Below are positions 9,325 through 16,980 of a DNA stretch of 64,000 nucleotides, piece by piece. Location of the stretch: NCBI RefSeq assembly GCF_000745855.1, contig NZ_JQKD01000017.1, positions 59,865 through 123,864 of the forward strand, written 5' to 3'. The notes below the pieces were generated by a model. That model worked only from the letters and a program-made list of their open reading frames with translations. It had not been told where the DNA came from and did not search any database. A program made the translations under genes and the position numbers. Within the stretch, counting starts at the first letter, position 1. Every line of letters starts with the position of its first letter. The stretch comes from Xenophilus azovorans DSM 13620 (lineage in GTDB: Bacteria > Pseudomonadota > Gammaproteobacteria > Burkholderiales > Burkholderiaceae_C).

Positions 9325-10524
9325 GTGGCAAAACTCAAGCTCACCAAGTCCGCAGTCGATGCGGCACAACCCCAGGCGCAGGCCGTCGAACTCCGGGACA
9401 CGCTGGTGCCCGGCTTCCTGTGCAAGGTTACACCAGCGGGCCGCAAGGTGTTCATGCTCCAGTACCGCACGAACGCTGGCGAGCGGCGCAAGCCCGCCCT
9501 GGGCCTGTACGGGGAACTGACCGTCGAGCAGGCCCGCTCGCTGGCCCAGGAATGGCTGGCCGAGGTGCGCCGGGGCGGCGACCCCAGCGCGGCCAAGGCC
9601 GCCGCCCGTTCAGCCCCCACGGTCAAGGAGCTGTGTACCAAGTTCATGGAGGATTACTCCAAGCAGCGCAACAAGCCCAGCACCCAGCGCGGGTATCAGG
9701 CCGTCATCGACCGCTGCATCGTTCCGATGCTGGGCCGTTTGAAGGTCCAGGACGTGAAGCGCCCGGACGTGGCCACGGCGATGAAGAAGATGGCGCACAA
9801 GCCGGCCGAGGCCAACCGTGCTTTCAGCGTGATGCGCAAGATGTTCAACCTGGCCGAGGTGTGGGGCCACCGGCCTGACGGCACCAACCCCTGCCGCCAC
9901 GTCCCGATGTACCCCAACGGCAAGGCCACCCACCTCATCAGCGACGAGGACATGGGCAAGCTGTTTCGGCGACTGGAGCACATCGAAGCCGAGGGTCTGG
10001 AGAACTACGTCATCCCGCTGGCGATCCGCCTTCAATTCGAGTTCGCCGGCCGCCGCTCCGAAATCGTGACGCTCCGATGGGATTGGGTGGACCTGGACAA
10101 CCGCCGCGTGGTCTGGCCGGACAGCAAGACGGGCGGCATGTCCAAGCCCATGAGCGAGGAAGCCTATCGACTGCTCTCGACGGCGCCACGGCAGGAAGGC
10201 ACTCCCTATGTGCTGCCGTCTCCAAGCCATCCCGGCAAGCACCTGACCACGGGCGAGTATTACGGCGGCTGGAGCCGCGCCCTCAAGGCGGCGGGCGCCA
10301 CGCACGTCGGCACGCATGGCATCCGCCACCGCTCCGCGACCGACATTGCCAACTCGGGCATCCCGGTCAAGGTCGGCATGGCGCTGACGGCGCACAAGAC
10401 CGTGGCGATGTTCATGCGCTACGTCCACACCGAGGACGATCCGGTGCGCAAGGCGGCCGAGCTGGTGGCGAACCGGCGCAAGACGATCACCGAGGCGCAG
10501 CGGCCTGCGGAGGTGGCTGCATGA
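9325..10524 (+). CDS. int: tyrosine site-specific integrase of the ICE
   Basis: 399 residues from a GTG start at 9325, chosen because GAGGAG sits at 9314-9319 and the conserved N-terminal fold (KLTKSAVDAAQPQ, DUF4102-like) begins there. Catalyses excision and integration between attP/attB TTTTTCAT sites. Catalytic residues in order: Arg243 (AGRRSEIVTLRW), Lys268, His331 and Arg334 (HGIRHRSATD), His357 (TAHKTV) and nucleophile Tyr366 (FMRYVHTED). The SAM-like core-binding domain is about residues 100-190. The stop overlaps the start of the next gene (ATGA at 10521-10524), so integrase and DUF1016 protein are translationally coupled. Confidence 0.95.
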   Translation: MAKLKLTKSAVDAAQPQAQAVELRDTLVPGFLCKVTPAGRKVFMLQYRTNAGERRKPALGLYGELTVEQARSLAQEWLAEVRRGGDPSAAKAAARSAPTVKELCTKFMEDYSKQRNKPSTQRGYQAVIDRCIVPMLGRLKVQDVKRPDVATAMKKMAHKPAEANRAFSVMRKMFNLAEVWGHRPDGTNPCRHVPMYPNGKATHLISDEDMGKLFRRLEHIEAEGLENYVIPLAIRLQFEFAGRRSEIVTLRWDWVDLDNRRVVWPDSKTGGMSKPMSEEAYRLLSTAPRQEGTPYVLPSPSHPGKHLTTGEYYGGWSRALKAAGATHVGTHGIRHRSATDIANSGIPVKVGMALTAHKTVAMFMRYVHTEDDPVRKAAELVANRRKTITEAQRPAEVAA

Positions 10525-11657
10525 CCAAGAAGGCGCCTGCGATGGCGGGAGTCGCACCCGCCGCCGTGCCTGCCGGCTACGCCGGCATCCACGGCGGCAT
10601 CGTGGATCTGCTCGATGCCGCGCGCCAGACGGCAGCGCGCAGCGTCAATGCGCTGATGACGGCCAGCTACTGGGAGATTGGCCGCCGCATCGTGGAGGCC
10701 GAGCAACAGGGCAAGCGGCGCGCGGGTTATGGCGAGCAGTTGATCGAGCGGCTGGCAAGCGACCTCACCCAGCAGTTCGGCCGTGGCTTCAGCCGTCAGA
10801 ACCTGCAGCAGATGCGGTCGTTTTTTCTGACCCGGCCAATTCGCCAGACAGTGTCTGGCGAATCTTCCCCGGAGCCAGTGCGGCCTTGGCGGCTGGACGA
10901 GCTGGCGCAGGTCTTCACGCTGCCGTGGTCGGCCTATGTGCGGCTGTTGTCGGTCAAGGACGAGCATGCGCGCCAGTTCTATGAAGCCGAGGCCTTGCGC
11001 GGCGGCTGGAGCGTGCGCCAGTTGGATCGGCAGATCGGCAGCCAGTTCTACGAGCGCACGGCGCTGTCGAAAAACAAGGCGGCGATGCTGGCCAAGGGCG
11101 CGGTGGCCAAGCCCGAAGATGCCGTCGCGCCCGGCGATGCCATCAAAGACCCCTATGTGCTGGAGTTCCTCGACCTCAAGGACGAGTATTCGGAGTCCGA
11201 TCTGGAGGCCGCCTTGATCCGGCGGCTGGAAGACTTCCTGCTCGAATTGGGTGAAGGGTTCACCTTCATTGGACGGCAGCGGCGCTTGCGCATCGACCAG
11301 ACCTGGTATCGGGTGGACTTGCTGCTGTTCCATCGCAAGTTACGCTGCCTGGTCATCATCGACCTGAAGCTGGGGAGTCTGACGCATGCGGACGTGGGCC
11401 AGATGCACATGTACTGCAACTATGCCAAGGAACACTGGGCCTATCCCGAGGAGAACCCGCCGGTGGGGCTGATTCTTTGTGCCGACAAGGGGCTCGCCCT
11501 GGCGCGGTATGCGCTGGAGGGCTTACCCACCAAGGTCATGGCGGCGAACTACCGGATGGTTCTGCCGGATACCGATGTGCTGCAAAAGGAACTGGAAAGC
11601 ACGCGGCTCTTGCTGGAGTCTCGCGGAACGATTCGTCCCAAGACGTGGAAGCGGTAG
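10521..11657 (+). CDS. DUF1016 (YhcG-like) PD-(D/E)XK nuclease
   Basis: 378 residues. N-terminal DUF1016_N helical region (about 25-190) with ASYWEIGRRIVEAEQQGKRR and YGEQLIERLASDLTQQFGRGFS; C-terminal nuclease domain (about 210-360) with FTFIGRQRRLRIDQTWYRVD, LLLFHRKLRCLVIIDLKLG and VGQMHMYCNYAKE. The D...(I)DLK arrangement is the PD-(D/E)XK core, with Asp in place of the usual second Glu. YhcG-type proteins occur next to restriction and other defence genes, and a nuclease acting on foreign DNA is the likely role; no partner is known. Its ATG overlaps the integrase stop, so it seems tied to integrase expression. It ends 45 bases before a convergent gene. Confidence 0.85.
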   Translation: MTKKAPAMAGVAPAAVPAGYAGIHGGIVDLLDAARQTAARSVNALMTASYWEIGRRIVEAEQQGKRRAGYGEQLIERLASDLTQQFGRGFSRQNLQQMRSFFLTRPIRQTVSGESSPEPVRPWRLDELAQVFTLPWSAYVRLLSVKDEHARQFYEAEALRGGWSVRQLDRQIGSQFYERTALSKNKAAMLAKGAVAKPEDAVAPGDAIKDPYVLEFLDLKDEYSESDLEAALIRRLEDFLLELGEGFTFIGRQRRLRIDQTWYRVDLLLFHRKLRCLVIIDLKLGSLTHADVGQMHMYCNYAKEHWAYPEENPPVGLILCADKGLALARYALEGLPTKVMAANYRMVLPDTDVLQKELESTRLLLESRGTIRPKTWKR

Positions 11658-11702
11658 ACACACCTGCGGAGCTATACGCCTGTTTGGAGATTGGGCAGAA
11701 CC

Positions 11703-12491
11703 TCAGTCTGTAGTCGGTTTTACGGCTTTCTTCCGTGAGGAGGAAGAAGGCAACGACGGCAAACATTCAAACAAACGTTCCGCATAGACGAATCCCATCC
11801 GCCTTACTGCGTCCTGATCGAAATACAGTAGCCATGCGGCAAGTAGCGCCAGCGAAATGAGCAATGTCAAGCCTGCGGCAAGCCCTGGATCGGCAAGGTG
11901 CACCAAGTCAAATTGGAGAGGTGCTACCTGCAAAATCTTTGCAATCAACAATCCGTAGACGACGCCCATGAGGCACGACAGGATACCGACAGGCTTCATC
12001 GCCAGCATGTTGCGATGAAATCCATAGGCGATGTTCTCTTTCAGCAAGAGCTGCTTGTTGGAACGCGTGAGTTCGCGAAGCCGCTTAGTGGCACCGATGT
12101 AGATGTCGTCTGCCTTGTCTGGGTTTGCTGATTCTTCTTCTGCCGTTGGCATGGCGATACCCAACTTGGCAGTGATCGCCGTGTGATAACGCTGCTTGCT
12201 GACACCATCAAGGAACTTGTCGCGGTGGCGTAGTGCGATGGTCGTGGGCATGCCACCCCATTTTGAGACCAGCATCTCTTCAAGTTTTTTACCACGTCCG
12301 CGCGCTACGCTCGCGAGTGCATAGATAGCGCCGCAGCCGCCCAGCAGGCCGATCACACCTGTAAGCACAGGGTGCCGAGCCCCGTAGACGCACAACAGCG
12401 GCACCAGCACGGGTAAGGCCACAAGAAGGCCAGGGATAACACGTGCCTTGCGCTCGTAGGGGTCTTTGACCAGTTCAAAAATTGTTGTCAT
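11703..12491 (-). CDS. four-helix membrane protein of unknown family
   Basis: 262 residues; I do not recognise a named family. Predicted membrane segments at about 19-38, 42-62, 167-188 and 203-224 form two hairpins, with a charged, mostly helical loop (65-165) containing VSKWGGMPTTIALRHRDKFLD and LTRSNKQLLLKENIAYGFHRN. Both termini should be cytoplasmic (positive residues in the N-terminal KDPYERKAR and the C-terminal SSRKKAVKPTTD). It starts 6 bases after the WYL regulator stop, so they form one transcript. Its place beside a CapW/BrxR-like regulator and a ubiquitin-like conjugation operon suggests a membrane effector or sensor; this is inference only. Confidence 0.7.
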   Translation of the reverse strand: MTTIFELVKDPYERKARVIPGLLVALPVLVPLLCVYGARHPVLTGVIGLLGGCGAIYALASVARGRGKKLEEMLVSKWGGMPTTIALRHRDKFLDGVSKQRYHTAITAKLGIAMPTAEEESANPDKADDIYIGATKRLRELTRSNKQLLLKENIAYGFHRNMLAMKPVGILSCLMGVVYGLLIAKILQVAPLQFDLVHLADPGLAAGLTLLISLALLAAWLLYFDQDAVRRMGFVYAERLFECLPSLPSSSSRKKAVKPTTD

Positions 12492-12497
12492 GTGAAG

Positions 12498-13400
12498 TCA
12501 GGCCTGTGCCGCCAAGGCGTCGATATAGGGTTGGATTTCATCGCGGTTTTTTAGCGTGATCTGCTGTGCGAGGGGGTCTGGTGCTTCCTTGGTATGCAAA
12601 CCCAAACGTCTCAGCGTGTAGTACAGAAACGCTTGGCGGCATGGAAGTTTGACCTCTCCATCTTCCATGCCGTAGTCCAACTCTAAGACTCGTTTCTTGG
12701 CTGCAGGCAAATCGGGATGCGGTGCAAGTACCAGCGTCAATACAGTTTGCCAATGCGAATCTTGGTTGGAGTCCACTTGGGTCGCCTCGAAGCCATCGAT
12801 GCGCAGGATTCGAGCAAGGACGAAATCGCTGAAGCGCTGGCGCTTGTGGCAAAACGCGCGCATGTGCCAGCGAAAACCGTCATTGCCAAGGGCGTGGGGA
12901 GACAGCAAGCGAACCGATTCATCCAACGACGTCATGGACTGGTAGCTCACCAGAATGGATTCCTGCTGGCGGATTGCGCGCACCACTGCTTCGACGGTCT
13001 GCTCATTGATCGTGCGCCAAGGGGACGGGGCCCAATCTGTCTCCGGCGCGGAGCCGATGAAGCTGGCCGTCGGCTCGACAATTCCCATCTTTGTCGCTAG
13101 CAGTTCTGCTAGATAGCGTTGCGCCGAGCTTCGTTGGTAAAGCGGGTGAAAACTCTGCGCTGCCGTGTAGGTCTTGGAGCTGCGGTCGTAAGTCAGGTTG
13201 CTCGGCGCCAACTCCATGTACTTGGAAATGTCCAGCGATGCCTGCGGGACCGAAATACCAAAGTGCTCGGTGAGATCCATCCGGTTGATGCGCCGCTCCC
13301 AGCGCAGACGGAAATCGATGAATTGAAGTCTGCTCTCCAGCCCCCAACTTAGCCCCTTAGGCTCAGCAGGTTCGGCGGCAGGAACGGAAGGTTTTTGCAT
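12498..13400 (-). CDS. WYL-domain transcriptional regulator (CapW/BrxR-like)
   Basis: 300 residues. A winged helix-turn-helix at about 25-80 (RLQFIDFRLRWERRINRMDL, then HFGISVPQASLDISKYME), a WYL domain at about 135-205 (ILVSYQSMTS, RWHMRAFCHKRQRFSDFVL) and a C-terminal WCX-type extension. This layout is that of CapW (CBASS) and BrxR (BREX), repressors that sit divergently from defence operons and respond to infection-associated ligands. Here it is divergent from the metallo-beta-lactamase/E2-E1-JAB operon across an 89-base gap holding inverted repeats. It probably represses that operon and its own, which includes the membrane protein downstream. Confidence 0.85.
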   Translation of the reverse strand: MQKPSVPAAEPAEPKGLSWGLESRLQFIDFRLRWERRINRMDLTEHFGISVPQASLDISKYMELAPSNLTYDRSSKTYTAAQSFHPLYQRSSAQRYLAELLATKMGIVEPTASFIGSAPETDWAPSPWRTINEQTVEAVVRAIRQQESILVSYQSMTSLDESVRLLSPHALGNDGFRWHMRAFCHKRQRFSDFVLARILRIDGFEATQVDSNQDSHWQTVLTLVLAPHPDLPAAKKRVLELDYGMEDGEVKLPCRQAFLYYTLRRLGLHTKEAPDPLAQQITLKNRDEIQPYIDALAAQA

Positions 13401-13489
13401 CAGTCACGCCTAAAAAGTAGACGGATATAAAAAATCGTCGTACATTAACTATACGCGATCATCCTTCGGTCGTCTACCCGGAGACCCCA
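13401..13489. promoter_or_regulatory. divergent promoter/operator between WYL regulator and MBL operon
   Basis: An AT-rich gap in a GC-rich neighbourhood. Inverted arms GTAGACG (13417-13423) and CGTCTAC (13471-13477) bracket it, with an inner imperfect pair ATCGTCGTA (13434-13442) and TACGCGAT (13452-13459). These are the natural candidates for WYL-regulator half-sites. GGAG at 13480-13483 is the ribosome site for the GTG start at 13490. Confidence 0.55.
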
Positions 13490-14683
13490 GTGCCTACAAC
13501 CATCACGTTTTTTCCCGTCGACAACGGGGACATGACCCTCATCAAGTTCGGCGATCTCGACGCGACGACTCTGCTGATCGACGTAAACATCAGGCAAGAC
13601 GCCGACGACCCTGACGGGGAGGCGCGCGATGTCGCCAAGGATTTGCGCGAACGACTGAAGAAGGATGAGAACGGCAGGCCGTATGTCGATGCGTTCCTGC
13701 TGAGCCACCCGGATCAAGACCATTGCCGAGGGTTGAAGCGACACTTCTACCTAGGGCCACTCGACAAGTACCCGGACGACAAGAAGGACGACAAGGACAA
13801 GAAAATCGTGATCCGCGAGATGTGGTCGTCCCCGATCGTGTTTCGACGCGCCAGCAAGACGCACACCTTGAGCGACGACGCCAAGGCATTCAACACGGAG
13901 GCGCGTCGGCGCGTGCAACTGAACCGTGACAAGAATTTCGCCGTCGGGAACGGTGACCGCATTCAGATCATGGGCGAGGACATCGACGGAAAAACCGATG
14001 ATCTCACTTCGATTGTGCGGAAGGTGGACACGCGCTTTTCAACGATCAATGGCAAGAGTTCCGCATTCTTTTCTGCGTTTCTTTTGGCTCCACTGGACGC
14101 CCAGGATGACGAGGAAGAGGAAGAGTGCCTGGTCAAGAACCAGTCCAGCGTTATTCTGAACATCACGTTGGCGGCTGACGCGCAGACGCCGGATGGTGCG
14201 AAATTCCTTACTGGTGGCGATGCTGAGGTGTTCATCTGGAACCGCCAGTGGCAACGCCACAAGGCTGAAGCAGATGTGCTTGAGTACGACATCATGCAGG
14301 CGCCTCATCATTGTTCCTGGCATTCGCTGTCCTATGACAGCTGGTCCGACTACCGTGAAAAAGCCAAGCTCGATGCTGATGCTCGCAAGGCGCTTTCGCA
14401 GACCCGTGACGGCGCCGTCATCGTCGCCAGCTGCAAGCCGATTGCAGATGATGACAGCGATCCGCCCTGCATCCGTGCGAAGCGTGAGTACGTGACGATC
14501 GTGGACGAAGCAAAAGGCGAGTTCTACTGCACAGGCGAGTACCCCAGCGAAAAGTCCGTGGAACCGCTCGTTTTCACCGTAACCGCTCAGGGTGTGCAAC
14601 CTCCCTCGAAGAAGGAGTCCGGATCGAAGGCCGCTGCCGTGGTGACCTCTGCGCGCACCCCCATGCCGCACGGAGCATCATGA
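13490..14683 (+). CDS. ComEC-like metallo-beta-lactamase-fold protein (upstream copy)
   Basis: 397 residues from a GTG start with GGAG six bases upstream; the next in-frame ATG would remove strand one of the fold (TITFFPVDNGDMTLI). Metal motif HPDQDH at 73-78, the HxDxDH variant seen in ComEC/Rec2-type hydrolases rather than HxHxDH. Later landmarks are SSVILNITLAAD, KFLTGGDAE and YDIMQAPHHCSWHS, in the ComEC order. Charged inserts (KYPDDKKDDKDKK, DDEEEEE) are unusual. No signal peptide or membrane segment, so it is cytoplasmic. The stop overlaps the E2-E1-JAB start (ATGA, 14680-14683), showing tight coupling. Possible roles are a nuclease/phosphodiesterase effector or a conjugation target; not resolved by sequence. 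Confidence 0.82.
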   Translation: MPTTITFFPVDNGDMTLIKFGDLDATTLLIDVNIRQDADDPDGEARDVAKDLRERLKKDENGRPYVDAFLLSHPDQDHCRGLKRHFYLGPLDKYPDDKKDDKDKKIVIREMWSSPIVFRRASKTHTLSDDAKAFNTEARRRVQLNRDKNFAVGNGDRIQIMGEDIDGKTDDLTSIVRKVDTRFSTINGKSSAFFSAFLLAPLDAQDDEEEEECLVKNQSSVILNITLAADAQTPDGAKFLTGGDAEVFIWNRQWQRHKAEADVLEYDIMQAPHHCSWHSLSYDSWSDYREKAKLDADARKALSQTRDGAVIVASCKPIADDDSDPPCIRAKREYVTIVDEAKGEFYCTGEYPSEKSVEPLVFTVTAQGVQPPSKKESGSKAAAVVTSARTPMPHGAS

Positions 14684-16935
14684 CGGGCACCATCGCAGAC
14701 GCACTGCATCAACTTCAGCGGCATCGAGGCCTTATCCGCGTTGGCGAGCCAAGGACAACTGGTGCATCGACGGAGATTGAAGTCGATGTTGCGGTCCAAC
14801 TGCCGAACAGGTCTCGGCGCAATGGTATCTCTGAGACCGGAGTGCGCACCGTCGAGACGTGCGTGCTGGTATTCGGTAGTGACTGGCCCCTGTCTGCACC
14901 CGAGCCCTTCTTACGTGCGGACTTCCCGCTCAACTTGCCGCACATCAACCCCCATCGCCAAGGCGAGTTAGTCTCGCCGTGCCTATTCGAAGGGTCGTTG
15001 AACGAGCTGCTGCATCGGTTTGGCCTGGACGCCGTTGTCGATCAGTTGATCGACTGGCTGCACAAGGCCGCGGCCGGAACACTCCTGGACCTGGAGCAGG
15101 GGTGGGAACCAACGCGCCGAGACAGCTGTCCTTCGACCGTTGTATTCAGTGCCGAGAAGGTCGCGGCCGCCGCTCCCGCTGACGGCACGATTCTGGTGGT
15201 TCCCGCAGGCTACGTGACGATCGATGGCGGTCTGTACGCCATCATCAACGCCGAACTGACCGCACAAGTCGATCCTGTGTTTTATCAGGATGTTCACAAC
15301 GACAAGCTGGGCAAATGGGGGAACGGCCATGCCGCGGCCTTCATCGCGCGCGCTCCGATGACCGACGGCCTCCCGCATGTGATCGGACGCTATCAACCAG
15401 AGACAGTTGTCGATCTCGCGACGCTGCTCGATCGAGCAGCGGAGCTTGGTATTGATCGCGACGCTTTGGCCCAGGAAGTGGACGGTTATTTCGGACGCTC
15501 AATCCTGGATATGCGACAGGACTCGCATGGCTGGGTGCATGGTTTGTACGCGATTGTGATTCTGGCTGTGCAAAGGCCAGCGTCGCTTGTGGGCTCGCCA
15601 GGGAGGAGTGTCGAGGTATTGCCCTATGTGGTGCGCTATGAACTCAACGCTCAATCGCTCCTGGAGCGTAACGCCACGGTTCACCCGGCCTTTCACGCGC
15701 ATGCGTTGTCTCCTGAACTGCTGGCAAGGACGTCCGGCATTCCATACGCAGCCACATCACAGCCGCTGGTCGTGCTCGGCTGCGGAAGCGTGGGATCGAA
15801 AGTCGCGATGCAACTGGGGCGAGCGGGCTTTGGTTCGATGACTTTCGTCGACAACGAACCCATGTCGCCTCACAACGCCGCGCGGCATGCACTCATTGAG
15901 CGGGCATCAGTTCTGGTTCCGCCTCGGAAGTCGGCGCTGATGAAGACAGCCTTTGAATCGCTGTCGCATCTTCAATCGCGAGCGTTCGACACCGACGCAG
16001 TGACTCTTTTGGTCGATCCGGAACAGTTTGCGGCAACCGTTCCGCAGGATGCGGCCCTCATCGTGGATGCGACGGCGTCACTTCAGGTGCTGGCTGCAGA
16101 AACACAATCGGCAGCGTTGGATCAATCCCCAGCCCGATTGGCACGGATCGCGATGTATGGTCAGGGGCGCTGTGTGGCGGTATTGCTCGAAGGAGCTGGC
16201 CGTGCCGGCCGAGTTGACGACCTCACGGCGTTCTTGTTCGAGTGCTGCCGGTTTGCACCGGAACTGCGTGCGTCGATTGCCGGCGAGACGTCTGAGCCGA
16301 CTCGGATTTTCGTGGGTGACAACTGTCATTCGCTGACGATGCCTATGTCTGACGCCGTTGTTTCGCGGTCGACGTCACTGGCCGGCCTGCAACTGGAACG
16401 ATGGCTCGTTGATGGGCTTCCGAAGGAAGCGACGCTTTGCGCCGGAATCTCAGATGCCGAAGGCCTTGGAATGGCATGGACCCGCGCCAGCCTTGGCCCG
16501 ACCACTGCGCTTGAAGTCGCAGACGATGGTGGCTGGAACATTCGGGTCCTGTCCCCAGTTGCGCAAGCAATCCATGCTGATGCGCTGCGCTGGGGTGCTC
16601 TGGAAACAGGCGGCGCCTTGATCGGCCGCATCTCGTTTGAAAATCGAACCATCACCATTGCAGGCCTTGTTGAGGCACCGCCTGACAGTGTTCGAGAGGC
16701 CGCCCGCTTCGTCCTCGGAACCAACGGGCTTGTTCAAAATTTGCGCGCCGCAAACGCGGCCTCTTTGGGGTATCTCGCCTTTATAGGAACGTGGCACAGC
16801 CACCCGAAAGGCGGCGCACATTCGGGTATCGACCGAAATACATTGCGCGGCATCGCCGAGGATGCTGGCGGCCTTCCGGCCGTGTCGTTGGTATGGACTC
16901 CGACAGGACTCACGTGTGCGGTGGATCGCTGGTAG
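14680..16935 (+). CDS. fused E2-E1-JAB ubiquitin-like conjugation protein
   Basis: 751 residues in three parts. Residues 1-135 resemble a prokaryotic E2: LPHINPHRQGELVSPCLFEGS gives a candidate catalytic Cys101 just after a PHINP motif, followed by the WL helix typical of the fold. Residues 135-355 are a linker/inactive adenylation-like region without clear motif. Residues 360-600 are a ThiF/E1 domain: VVLGCGSVGSKVAMQLG (nucleotide-binding loop 367-373), Asp391, Asn399 and Arg402 in FVDNEPMSPHNAARH; Cys522/Cys523 or Cys549 could be the E1 thiol. Residues 620-751 are a JAB/JAMM isopeptidase: Glu642, His706-x-His708, Ser715, Asp718. The domain order resembles CBASS Cap2 plus Cap3 in one chain. 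It lies between two MBL genes; no ubiquitin-like or CD-NTase gene adjoins it. Confidence 0.85.
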   Translation: MTGTIADALHQLQRHRGLIRVGEPRTTGASTEIEVDVAVQLPNRSRRNGISETGVRTVETCVLVFGSDWPLSAPEPFLRADFPLNLPHINPHRQGELVSPCLFEGSLNELLHRFGLDAVVDQLIDWLHKAAAGTLLDLEQGWEPTRRDSCPSTVVFSAEKVAAAAPADGTILVVPAGYVTIDGGLYAIINAELTAQVDPVFYQDVHNDKLGKWGNGHAAAFIARAPMTDGLPHVIGRYQPETVVDLATLLDRAAELGIDRDALAQEVDGYFGRSILDMRQDSHGWVHGLYAIVILAVQRPASLVGSPGRSVEVLPYVVRYELNAQSLLERNATVHPAFHAHALSPELLARTSGIPYAATSQPLVVLGCGSVGSKVAMQLGRAGFGSMTFVDNEPMSPHNAARHALIERASVLVPPRKSALMKTAFESLSHLQSRAFDTDAVTLLVDPEQFAATVPQDAALIVDATASLQVLAAETQSAALDQSPARLARIAMYGQGRCVAVLLEGAGRAGRVDDLTAFLFECCRFAPELRASIAGETSEPTRIFVGDNCHSLTMPMSDAVVSRSTSLAGLQLERWLVDGLPKEATLCAGISDAEGLGMAWTRASLGPTTALEVADDGGWNIRVLSPVAQAIHADALRWGALETGGALIGRISFENRTITIAGLVEAPPDSVREAARFVLGTNGLVQNLRAANAASLGYLAFIGTWHSHPKGGAHSGIDRNTLRGIAEDAGGLPAVSLVWTPTGLTCAVDRW

Positions 16936-16980
16936 GTGCAAAGCCACCGGCACTTTGTTGGCATAAAACAAGAGGGATGT

